This document shows positions 7,172 to 16,300 of a stretch of 16,442 nt of DNA, piece after piece. The stretch is from BRH-c25 sp029553855 (lineage in GTDB: Bacteria; Bacillota; Clostridia; Lutisporales; Lutisporaceae): assembly GCA_035375865.1 (NCBI GenBank), contig DAOSQO010000042.1:1-16442 (forward strand), written 5' to 3'. A program made the translations under genes and the position numbers. Under the pieces are notes generated by a model. The model made no database searches, was not told the DNA's origin, and worked only from the letters and a program-made list of their open reading frames with translations. The first letter of the stretch is position 1. Each line of letters begins with the position of its first letter.

Positions 7172-10100
7172 CTACCTGTTCTTAAGATATAAGTCTGTCA
7201 TTGCGGCAGCTTCCTCACGGGTAATAAAGTTTTTGGGCTTAAAGGTATTATCCTTGTATCCGCTTAATACACCCATATCTGCCAGCACGTCCAGATAGCC
7301 CAGTGCATATTTTGCAACACTGTCACGATCTGAGAAATATACTCCCTTTGGCCTTGCCGAACCTCCAAGCATCCTTCCCAGGATGGCGCATGCTTCTTCT
7401 CTAGTTATTCGCCCATCTGCTTCAATCAGGTTTTTACTCTCTATAACTCTTCCATTCACCCACCCGTTAATGAACGCTTTCTTTACATGCTTCAACGCCC
7501 AGTCAGGTATATTCTTTCTATCTGCAAAGGGCAGCTGTATGCTGTCGGTTTCCGTATAGTCCTCTTCCAATGCCGAAGACAGTATTTTTATGAACTCAGC
7601 TCTTGTTATGAAGGTGTCCGGCTTGAAGCAATAAGCTCCTCCGATTTCCACTCCGTCAATAATGCTCCGGTGAACCAGAGAGTAAATAGAATCCCTTGAC
7701 CATCTGTCCTCTCTTATATCCTCCATAAGTCTGAGGCTGCTGTTTTCTATCACTGCATACTTGCTGAAGCCGGAAAGACAGACGGTGATAATCCCGTTTT
7801 CGCTGTCTATAGTTCCACCGATGTATTCCCACACTCCCTGCTGTTCATTAAACCTATATACCGCTACTCTTCTTACGTCTGTAACCCGTCCGGCGTCATA
7901 TTCGAATCTCAGGCAAACAGGAGCCCTTAGCCTTACATCCCTGTTAAGGCTTATGTCAAACATCGGACTGAGTAACCTCATTCTCGGGAACCTTCTCATA
8001 AGCTCCTCCTGGTTGTCATATCTGCCGAACATTATGTCGGCGGCACTGTCGAGGGAATTTGCCGGAATATCAAGTGACAGAAACTCATCAACATCCAGAA
8101 CGGTCTCATTGCCCGGCTGCAGTCTTCCGGCGAAAATATCCACCCTGCCTCTTTCCATAGCCGCTATATTGTTGAGTACACCAGCAGGGCCGGCCAATCT
8201 AATGCCGGCGGCCTTCGGTTTCTTTCCGGTTCTTTCCACTACTGTAAGCGGAATCGCGTCGGTATGTGAGAAATCATCTGTTACCTTATATTCCGCCATT
8301 ATATATGCCTGTCCCACCTGCAAAGCTTTGACATGGGCGTTATCGTCCAGGGTTACGGTTCCGGTATCGGCCATAAGGCTCCATTTTACAAGCCCCGGAT
8401 TGACAGAGAGATACTTCCCCTCTGAATCAACTGCATTCAGCTGCAGCTTTAAACTCTCTCCCACTTCTATCGTCGGGCTGGCCGGAGTAATTACAACCCT
8501 CCGTATCGCCTTAAGCATGGCATTGTACACAGTACTTCTGTATTCGGTTATATTCCCTACCCTGTCTTCTGCTGCTGCATAAACCTCCATACTTATGCTG
8601 CTGCCCATAATCAAAGTGTGCTCAAATATACCTTCGCTGTCAAGATCTGCATCTTCTCCATTTATGGTAAGCTTGCAGCCGGGCTCGCATTTCCCCTTTA
8701 ATACCGCTATTGTACCAATGCTGCTTTCTTGGATTTCGGTGGAATCAATAAGCAGCAGAGGCGGTACCGTATCGCAGATTATCCTTATGACCTTGTCGGT
8801 GAAGTCTCCGGCACTGTTTGCGGCCCTGATTTCCACATTGTTTTCACCCTCGTTCAAAGTCAGGGTGAATTGGTGCTTGTCTCCAATGCCGCCGCTGTAT
8901 ACAGCTTCATTGTTAAGATGTATCCTTGCACTTACCGGAGTGTCCCCTTCAACCGAAAGCATTACCTCATTACCTTTGGAGTAATATTCGTCAATATTTG
9001 ATTCGCCTGTATTAAGCGGCAGAACATTCCCTCTTTGCTTCAACATAAGCTTAAGCTTCGGCGGCTGCGGAACCGGCAGATACACTACGCCCGACATGAC
9101 CGGTTCACTGTAGTGCTGTCTTTTTATAGCTTCTCCGGGAATCAGTTCATCCTCCCTGTGGGCCATAACCGAGACATTGTAGCTCTTACCGGGTTCAAGC
9201 CTTACGGTTGTTCCGTCCTGCCGGGTGATTTCTCCCCCTATTATTGTTTCGGTCCTTCCGGAGACATATGCTTCCGGGAATCCCGGCACAGCAGTTCCAT
9301 CCTCGTTGAAAACCGTTATAACATAGCCCTGTGCCGGATATTTACCCTCCGGCTCCTGGGTCCATTCCACCTTCAGATAACCGTTGCCCGCAGGTTCGAC
9401 CTTCAGATTGCGGGGCTGACCCGGAGCCTTGAGATCAGTTACATCAAATGCACCGGTGGTTTTGCTGGTAAATCCGTAATCCTCCTTCTTAAGCTCCGCC
9501 CTTATTACATATCTTCCTGTCTGTACATCCTCCGGAAGCACTGCGGTATATGCCCCTTTTGCCGCATCAATGTCAGACCTTAGCAGCCTTCCCGCTTCGC
9601 TGCTTCCCTCTTCCAGCAGGAACAGGTTTATTTTTGCTCCATCCAGATACTCTCCCGTCCATTCTATCTCCACCGTACTGTTGTCTATTTTAGTGCTATT
9701 CAGGGAAGTAAATTCCGGAGCCATTTTTACATCATACAGCTTCGCGCTCTTTAGCGGTTTATCGGATATGATCTTCCAAATCCCCGGCTGCGGCTTGACA
9801 ACTGATATCCAAAGCTTTTGCTCGTCCTTACCGCTCTCGCTGTGCTCTGCTCCGATAGTCTGGTACCTCATATTTCCCTGAATGTCATTCTCTATAAGCA
9901 TGTATTCGGTACCATCGGGTTTGATTACCTTAACCTTCGGCTTTGCTCCCTCGTATTCAATTTCAAAAAGTGCAGCTTCCTGATTCTGCACATTTAGTTG
10001 ATAAGTACTGTCATTCAATGCCACGACAACAGGCATGCCCATCAATATGGATTTCCAGCCGTCACCGGCTGACGCTACATACACATCATTCCTTGCATAT

Positions 10101-12367
10101 GCTTTATCCCATTTTGAGGAGCCCAATAGCGTTACATTTGTACCATATATCATTGTCCCCTCTTCACCGGTCTTCTCATCTCTGTAATTTATCGCACAAA
10201 GCCCTTTGGTGCCATCCATATATGCAACCAGTCCTTCAGTCCCCGGCTCCCCATCTCCTATATAAAATTCAGGAGAAGCTTCTCCGAATACATATTTAAC
10301 TCCTAAGGCTACGCTTATAATTTCAAGCTGCGCCCAAAGCTTATGCGTATCTATTCCCAGTTCGGCCCCTGCTATTGTCATATTTCCAACCACCGGGACC
10401 TTTTCGGGTATATACAGCCTGACTGAACCAATACCTACAATATCATCCTGAAATATATTGAGAAGTACCTTCCCCTCAATGCAATCAAAGGCTTCAAGCC
10501 TTGCCGACGCATGGAACCCGAAAGGTGTATACCACCTTATCCTTATAGTTGCATCCTTTATTATGTCATACTTCTTTATCTTTATATCACCTTTCAGCTC
10601 AGCATGCTGCCAGGATATGCTCAGGGTTACATCCTTCATCCTCAGTATTCTCCCGATCTCTGCAGTTACTGTAAGCATTACGGTAAACGGCGGTGATGAA
10701 GCATCCAGGTTCACCAGGTTATAAATATTGTCAATGCCGCCTCCTACCCCCAATAATGTAGCGACAGGTACCGGCGGAATAATATCTACTCCAAGCTCAT
10801 CGCTTCCTATATAAAAATACAGCTTGTCAGGGATGGGATAAGGAATAAGTACAAATTCGATTTCGCCCTTTACTTTTATTATTTTTAAATCAACATCCAG
10901 AAACATCCCAAACTCCCCGGGATCACTGAAGGTGTCTATCTTCACTTTTGCCTCGGCACCTATGTCCACAGGCGGCGGGAAATAGTCCTTCGGGAAGCCG
11001 ACGGTGGCTTCCGCAGCTATACCCTTAAGCCCAATTTTTTTGTCGGATTTTTGCCCCATGGCTATCTTTTGCACATCGATTTCTATCTTGAAAGGATCAT
11101 CTTTATCATCGTCTTCATCTTCATCATCTTCATCTTCACTTTTACTTTTACTGCTTCCGCTGCTTTCACTGCCGGTATCCTCCTCATCTCCTTTCTTTCC
11201 AAGGGAAAGATACATGGAGCCTCCGAACATAAGGCTGTCTCCCTGCTCATCCCTATAGAAATATGCATTGTTGAACTTAAGATTAAAGCCTGCAAGCATA
11301 TTTTTCAGAATTCCTCCCGCGCCCGTAAATACTATTTCGACTCTTTTGTTATTATCCTCATTACTGTCCTCATCCGATGGCGTCAGGGAATATTTTGTAC
11401 CCTTGTCAAAACAGATTTCAAACCCCCATTTCCAGAAGGTAACCGAACCGGATACCGACAAGCCCCCATTACCGGTCAACTTTACAGACCCATTGCTCTC
11501 ACTTATGCTTATCGGCACATCGCTCTTATAGAGCAATATCCCGTTCATCTCTATGGGAGTGTCGTAACTTGAATAAGCTTCAAATTTCCTCGCTTCCTTC
11601 TGCTGTATGTCTCCTCTGACAACAAGAAGAATTTTATCTTTTCCGATGTACGTTTCAAGCTTATCCTCGCTTTCAAAAACATTAAGCTTGTAAGTGCCGT
11701 TTGGTTCACTCGTAACTGCCAGTATGCCGTATTTCAGATTTTTATATGCCGTATCGTCAGTGATATTCAGTCCATTCTCAAAGGTGCACCCCGAAAAATC
11801 TCTATGGAAAAGCTTCACCGTGTATGAACCTATTTCGCTTATATCCTCCAAAATTACCTGAATTTTCTTATCATCAATCACGTTTATCATTCTGTGATTG
11901 ATGGTATATACTGCAGGATTTGTGCCTCCCCTTATCAGCTTCAGATCCCACTTGCCCCTGTCCTTCAGCATCTCAAAGCCTGTTCCGTTGATTTCGAAGG
12001 ATTTTCTTGCGTCCTTATAATACAGGTTTTTGGGAGTAATGTCCGTATATTGAATATCAGGTATTTTGTCGGAGCTTCCAGGAATTATTATATATTTGTT
12101 GTATGTAAGGGTCTCTTTCAGGGATTCTGATTTTAAAAATATCGTTGCCTGTCCTATTCTGAAATATTCCGAAGGCTCACCCCGTACTTTCCAGGTCAAT
12201 GCAGCCCTTGAATCCCGTTCAACTACCCCGATGCTTATTTCCTGAGGCTGCCCGGAGGCGAGCTTAAGTCCGCCTTCCAGCTCTATAGCTGCCTTTATAT
12301 TTTTCATTGGTACCGAAACAGGCAGACTGTTGTCCATTGTCAGCGAAATCTCAAAATCCTCCTGCAC
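7172..12367 (-). CDS. SLH-anchored multidomain surface protein, C-terminal 1731 aa downstream of an in-frame stop
   Basis: The apparent GTG start (12365-12367) has no well-placed ribosome binding site and opens in mid-domain without a signal peptide; the same frame continues upstream across a TAA at 12377-12379 into the signal-peptide ORF. This is best read as the body of one gene. Domains, numbered from that GTG: rest of a beta-sandwich (1-90); IPT/TIG-like (about 105-200); acidic Ser/Asp/Glu tract (about 402-424); a long strand-rich region not assigned to any family (about 440-700); FN3-like modules (about 882-977 and 979-1095); Ig-like modules; Big_2-like (about 1287-1375); a ZU5-like segment (IPANSL) before the anchor; three SLH modules (about 1551-1731) with ITRAEF, ITREEA and ITREEA motifs. 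SLH modules bind secondary cell-wall polymer, so the protein would sit in the S-layer. A terminator follows. Confidence 0.85.
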   Translation of the reverse strand: MQEDFEISLTMDNSLPVSVPMKNIKAAIELEGGLKLASGQPQEISIGVVERDSRAALTWKVRGEPSEYFRIGQATIFLKSESLKETLTYNKYIIIPGSSDKIPDIQYTDITPKNLYYKDARKSFEINGTGFEMLKDRGKWDLKLIRGGTNPAVYTINHRMINVIDDKKIQVILEDISEIGSYTVKLFHRDFSGCTFENGLNITDDTAYKNLKYGILAVTSEPNGTYKLNVFESEDKLETYIGKDKILLVVRGDIQQKEARKFEAYSSYDTPIEMNGILLYKSDVPISISESNGSVKLTGNGGLSVSGSVTFWKWGFEICFDKGTKYSLTPSDEDSNEDNNKRVEIVFTGAGGILKNMLAGFNLKFNNAYFYRDEQGDSLMFGGSMYLSLGKKGDEEDTGSESSGSSKSKSEDEDDEDEDDDKDDPFKIEIDVQKIAMGQKSDKKIGLKGIAAEATVGFPKDYFPPPVDIGAEAKVKIDTFSDPGEFGMFLDVDLKIIKVKGEIEFVLIPYPIPDKLYFYIGSDELGVDIIPPVPVATLLGVGGGIDNIYNLVNLDASSPPFTVMLTVTAEIGRILRMKDVTLSISWQHAELKGDIKIKKYDIIKDATIRIRWYTPFGFHASARLEAFDCIEGKVLLNIFQDDIVGIGSVRLYIPEKVPVVGNMTIAGAELGIDTHKLWAQLEIISVALGVKYVFGEASPEFYIGDGEPGTEGLVAYMDGTKGLCAINYRDEKTGEEGTMIYGTNVTLLGSSKWDKAYARNDVYVASAGDGWKSILMGMPVVVALNDSTYQLNVQNQEAALFEIEYEGAKPKVKVIKPDGTEYMLIENDIQGNMRYQTIGAEHSESGKDEQKLWISVVKPQPGIWKIISDKPLKSAKLYDVKMAPEFTSLNSTKIDNSTVEIEWTGEYLDGAKINLFLLEEGSSEAGRLLRSDIDAAKGAYTAVLPEDVQTGRYVIRAELKKEDYGFTSKTTGAFDVTDLKAPGQPRNLKVEPAGNGYLKVEWTQEPEGKYPAQGYVITVFNEDGTAVPGFPEAYVSGRTETIIGGEITRQDGTTVRLEPGKSYNVSVMAHREDELIPGEAIKRQHYSEPVMSGVVYLPVPQPPKLKLMLKQRGNVLPLNTGESNIDEYYSKGNEVMLSVEGDTPVSARIHLNNEAVYSGGIGDKHQFTLTLNEGENNVEIRAANSAGDFTDKVIRIICDTVPPLLLIDSTEIQESSIGTIAVLKGKCEPGCKLTINGEDADLDSEGIFEHTLIMGSSISMEVYAAAEDRVGNITEYRSTVYNAMLKAIRRVVITPASPTIEVGESLKLQLNAVDSEGKYLSVNPGLVKWSLMADTGTVTLDDNAHVKALQVGQAYIMAEYKVTDDFSHTDAIPLTVVERTGKKPKAAGIRLAGPAGVLNNIAAMERGRVDIFAGRLQPGNETVLDVDEFLSLDIPANSLDSAADIMFGRYDNQEELMRRFPRMRLLSPMFDISLNRDVRLRAPVCLRFEYDAGRVTDVRRVAVYRFNEQQGVWEYIGGTIDSENGIITVCLSGFSKYAVIENSSLRLMEDIREDRWSRDSIYSLVHRSIIDGVEIGGAYCFKPDTFITRAEFIKILSSALEEDYTETDSIQLPFADRKNIPDWALKHVKKAFINGWVNGRVIESKNLIEADGRITREEACAILGRMLGGSARPKGVYFSDRDSVAKYALGYLDVLADMGVLSGYKDNTFKPKNFITREEAAAMTDLYLKNR
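11096..11160 (-). other. Acidic low-complexity tract (Asp/Glu/Ser/Lys) in the SLH protein
   Basis: The DNA is a CATCTT-type repetitive stretch coding for alternating SK dipeptides and then a long Asp/Glu run. It separates two beta-rich regions and probably forms a flexible linker, possibly cation binding. Such simple repeats are prone to slippage, so length may vary between strains. Confidence 0.8.
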
Positions 12368-12376
12368 ATAGCCTGT

Positions 12377-12379
12377 TTA
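12377..12379 (-). other. In-frame TAA splitting one surface-protein gene
   Basis: The codons read GAC TAA ACA GGC TAT GTG CAG on the minus strand, with the same frame open for 321 codons before and over 1730 after. No frameshift is needed to join them. The protein on both sides reads as one beta-sandwich domain (LELKED, stop, TGYVQEDFEI). A single G-to-T change in GAA would create this stop. It could be a nonsense mutation, a recoded or read-through stop, or a sequence error. Confidence 0.8.
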
Positions 12380-13342
12380 GTCTTCCTTCAGCTCAAGCTT
12401 ATCTGGTCCCGTCATCGTTGCAAGGAAGGTGTTGCCGTCTGCGGACATAAACAATCCCAAACCATAGAAGGTTTCATATACTCTTGTCTCTCCCGGTTCA
12501 AGGGTTTCCGGGTCCCAATACAATGCAACCGCACTGTCGCTTTTATTGTACTTGTTGAATACCGAAGCAAATTTGACCGTACTGTCCGCCTGATAATCCC
12601 ACTTGGTTGCGCCAATCCCGCTCCAATGGGCAGCTGTCATTCTGTCAGGAGCCTCGTTGTTCCAACCGCTTACCAGCCCGTAGGAAACAACCTCGGGACT
12701 TATGTCTGTATCTGCCGACTGCCAGAAGGAAGGTACCTGCTCTCCATCGAAACTTATTTCATACTCCACAGGTTTTTCAATTCCGGGTATTATAAGAGGA
12801 GAACCGTCATTTGTCCCCAGCATTGTATCAAACAAAATCCTTGAGCCTATGCTCTTTCCCATTTTCCCATTATTGACCACGGTATAGGTCACCTTAACAT
12901 TCCCTACATCGGGATTGCTGCTGTCCGCAATTAGGGTTAGCTGCTGCCTTATTTCCACATCTCCCAGCTTCCAAACGGAGATATTGACACCTCCCTGAGT
13001 TGCCGGCGATTTAGCCATCCCGCCCTGTATACCTAAAAAACCATAGTCATTTCCAAATATATAATCCTCACCGTCAATCCTGAAGGTAGTAAAAGAGGTA
13101 TCCGGCTTCTCTCCCTTATACAGCAGGGGAGCCATCCGGTCTCCTTCCCTCCTTGGAGCCCCCTCTACAGTACTTATTCCGAATCTCCCGGTTTTTTTAT
13201 CTACAATATAGCTGATAAACTGGTTTGCTACCTTTAGGCTGTCCTCTTCCGCTGCAGCATTTACGATCTGTATAAAATCTATGGATGACAGAAGTAATGC
13301 CAAAATCAGCACAAAGACTGCGGCTCCTTTACAAATTTTCAC
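12377..13342 (-). CDS. Signal peptide and N-terminal beta-sandwich domain of the split SLH surface protein, 321 aa
   Basis: The GTG start at 13342 overlaps the stop of the upstream gene (GTGA), and GGGTGG lies about six bases upstream, so translation is probably coupled. Residues 1 to about 30 are a clear signal peptide (MKICKG, a long hydrophobic core, then NAAA). The rest is a beta-rich domain with motifs ISYIVDKKTGRFGI, TSFTTFRIDGEDYIFG, SRILFDTMLGTNDG and ETFYGLGLF. I recall this N-terminal domain type in large Firmicutes surface proteins, where it runs directly into further beta-sandwich domains; I cannot confirm that here. Translated alone, the product would be secreted but have no anchor. 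It ends at TAA (12377-12379) and the frame continues as the 1731-codon SLH-bearing ORF. Confidence 0.88.
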   Translation of the reverse strand: MKICKGAAVFVLILALLLSSIDFIQIVNAAAEEDSLKVANQFISYIVDKKTGRFGISTVEGAPRREGDRMAPLLYKGEKPDTSFTTFRIDGEDYIFGNDYGFLGIQGGMAKSPATQGGVNISVWKLGDVEIRQQLTLIADSSNPDVGNVKVTYTVVNNGKMGKSIGSRILFDTMLGTNDGSPLIIPGIEKPVEYEISFDGEQVPSFWQSADTDISPEVVSYGLVSGWNNEAPDRMTAAHWSGIGATKWDYQADSTVKFASVFNKYNKSDSAVALYWDPETLEPGETRVYETFYGLGLFMSADGNTFLATMTGPDKLELKED

Positions 13343-16300
13343 TGCTGTCCACCCCCCAAACTGTTTATTAACACATGAATTAGCCTGCTGTTTCTTTCGT
13401 TGTCATAGACATACAATGTAATCCATCCTGCGGCCGTAACCGGTACGGTATCTGCGGATGCTTCGGTACCGCCATCTTTAAAGAATGCTTCAGTCTCAAA
13501 GCCCTTTGCCCATTTTACCCTGATCTGCCCCGCAAAACCTTTTGTACTTACACGAAGCTCCTTTGTGCTCAGCATTATAGGTTCGGACTCATGCTTTATA
13601 CCGTTTATCAGTACTATCCGGTCATCCCTTCCGAGAACCACAACCTCCAGAACCTTGACCGCACTATTTCCGCAGCTGTCTGTTGCAATGTAGATTGCCT
13701 GGTATTTGCCCGGCTGCTGTGTGTTTACATTACCTTCTACCTTTACCTTGTTGGTTATGTCTCCGTCAAAATTGTCCACAGCGGTAAACTTCATAAGCTC
13801 TATGGGTTCTCCCGCCAAAAGAGTTATTTCTTCAGGATATCCCAATGTAATGACGGGTGCCTCTGTATCTATATTCTTTACCTCAGCCTCCACAAGCTTT
13901 ATCAATCCCGCGTTGTCCCTTACAATAAACTGATATATCCCATTTTTCGCAGCTTCCTTCTCCGCTTTTCCGCTGTTATTCAGTACAGTAAAGGCTTTAT
14001 CCGAAGTAAGGCTTATTTTAACGGGCTTACCTGTCATCGCCAGGGTACTATAGCTTACTTTAACATCTATATCGCTCTGATTAAGCCCCAACATATCTAT
14101 ATAGTCAACGGAGGCCGTAGCGCTTGCCTCATTTCCGCAAGCGTCCCGGGCCTTAAATATGTACTTCCCATTCTCTTTAAATACATGGCTGAGACTGCTT
14201 CCCTCAGACGGGGATATCGGTTCCTCAGATCTTGCTATTGCTGTCACACTATTGTCATAATAGTTCTTTATATAGTCGACCCAGAGAACCGGAGGTATCT
14301 TGTCGATATTTTCTAAAGCAGCGGTAACTTCCGTCTCATCGCCTGCTTCGTTTATGAAGATGAATTTCCACCGGCCGTTGTTTACAGCATTAAAGCTGTA
14401 GCTGCCATTTTCAAAAACTGTCACCATATCTCCATTTTTCAGCGTAAGCCCCGGATCCGGCAGGAGGGTAACCTTCACGGCATCTCTGGTAGGAAGCCTG
14501 GTGCTATACAAAACCGCTATCCTTGAGACAGCCCTTTCAATGGTGCTGACCTCAGCTAAAGCACGGCCGCGGTTCCCCTCTTCATCAACAAATTCAAACA
14601 CAAACTGCCCGTTGGCATTAAATACGTATTTGCTGCTTCCCCCGTTATTCGTAATTGTAACCTCTCGTCCGCTGCTGTCCAAAAGCTTTATATTTGCGGT
14701 AACAGGCCCCTTCTTAGGATCATCGGCGGTATAAGTTACCTGCCCCACAGGAGGGGTAAGGTCCACTCCGGAAAGGCTGCCCTCCGCCTTTGCCAAAGCT
14801 GCATAAGCGGCAATCCTGCTGAAGGAGGCAAGCAGGTGCTGCGGGCTGTACGCCCAAGTCCTGTTATTCATATATGCTGTGGTTACATTTCCCTCTATTG
14901 ACGGATCAACTATGTGCCCCACTTCAATTGTATATGTGTGAAATTCGTATTCATAAATCTCATTGATTTCATCGTAATAATTGCGCATTGTCTGATACTG
15001 TATGAATCCGTTTTCGTTCATTCCAATCTTAGCTTTATAGATTTGCAGGTCGTACTCCGGGCCAAACTCCAATTCCAATTCTTCAACTAATGCATTGTCA
15101 TATTTTACTCCATCGTCAGCATCAAATTCTCTTACGGTAACCCAATTATCACCATCGAATTCCAATACCCGTCCGCAAAGGATTTCGATATCATCTCCAT
15201 TCATTAATTCCTCGTTCAGAGCTGATTCATCAAACATGCTGGGGTTTAGTTTAAACGAAATATCATATTCTTTATACATATTCCCTTCGAAGGCATCAGT
15301 AGGTGACTCAATTGTAACGGTTACTTCACCGGAGGTGCCACCGTTGCAAGGATCCATGACGACAATTGCTTTATAGGCCCTGTCTTCATCCGAATCAAAT
15401 ACAAAGTCTGTGGTTACAGAACCCTCAGTTCTGTCTTCAAAAGTATAATGGAAGGTGTGATCATCGCACTCTGCATTGAGATCATGCACCTTTTCATCTG
15501 CTTTTATAGGATTCGGCGAAACCAGTATGGCCTTCATAACCCCTTCATGTTCACCTGAGTAGACTATCCAGGGTTCGGTATAGCTTTCAACCATTTTATA
15601 CGGATCTGACCTGAATACACCGGTATTCCCTGCAGCATCCGTTGCCCTTACATGAAGGTAGTATGTCCCTGTTACTTCAGAAAGGCTCACTCTGCTTCCA
15701 TTGCCCGTTGTGGTCCAGTTTACCACGTCATTTGGATTTTCGCTTATTGAGAAGGCATATTCTATTATTGTTGTCACACTGTCATCTGTAACTGTTATTT
15801 GGGGCAGAATACTTATTTTTTCATATGCGCTGCCGTTGGGGTTGATTTCTATTACAGGAGGTGTCGTATCGATTGGTGCAGGTGGTTCCTTGTCCTTGTC
15901 TTTTTTCTTCTCCTGCACAACAGGAGGTATTTCCATTTTTACCTGAGCCTTAATCCCCTCCTTGTTTCCTGCAACATCCTGAATAATAAAGTATTCCGGT
16001 GATTCATTGGCCTCGATAATCTTACTTTTATCGCCTATAATTACTATTGCATCTGCCGGGCATAGGTTATCTTCAAGATCCTTAAGCTTTGCTTCAAAAC
16101 AGCAATCAGAATCATTATATCTTTTATATTCTACCTTTCCTGTAGGAGGAGAAACATCCCTTATGACTATCCCGGCAACCGGATCGGATTGCTTCCCCGT
16201 ATCGGTTCTGTATCTTGTATAGAAGGTCAATTCCCCTTCCCTCTGGGGCAATGGCACGTAGGGCCGGGATTCTCCGTAGCCCTTGGCGCCGTTTCCCTTG

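Noticed and set aside
7761..8582. Plus-strand 273-codon ORF opposite the SLH gene
   Set aside because: It is antisense to a well-supported coding region with recognisable domains, shows Ser/Leu-rich shadow composition, and has no family resemblance.
11090..11165. CATCTT-type repeats considered as a CRISPR or tandem DNA repeat element
   Set aside because: It is simple-sequence DNA explained by an Asp/Glu/Ser/Lys tract in the SLH protein; there are no spacers or conserved long repeats.
12377..12379. Genome-wide reassignment of TAA as a sense codon
   Set aside because: The regulator ends at a TAA with its canonical LuxR domain complete, so TAA acts as a stop elsewhere in this window.
13591..14316. 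Plus-strand 241-codon ORF opposite the Ig-repeat region
   Set aside because: It is antisense to four recognisable Ig-like repeats; its Tyr/Ile-rich composition is what the reverse of that coding sequence would give.
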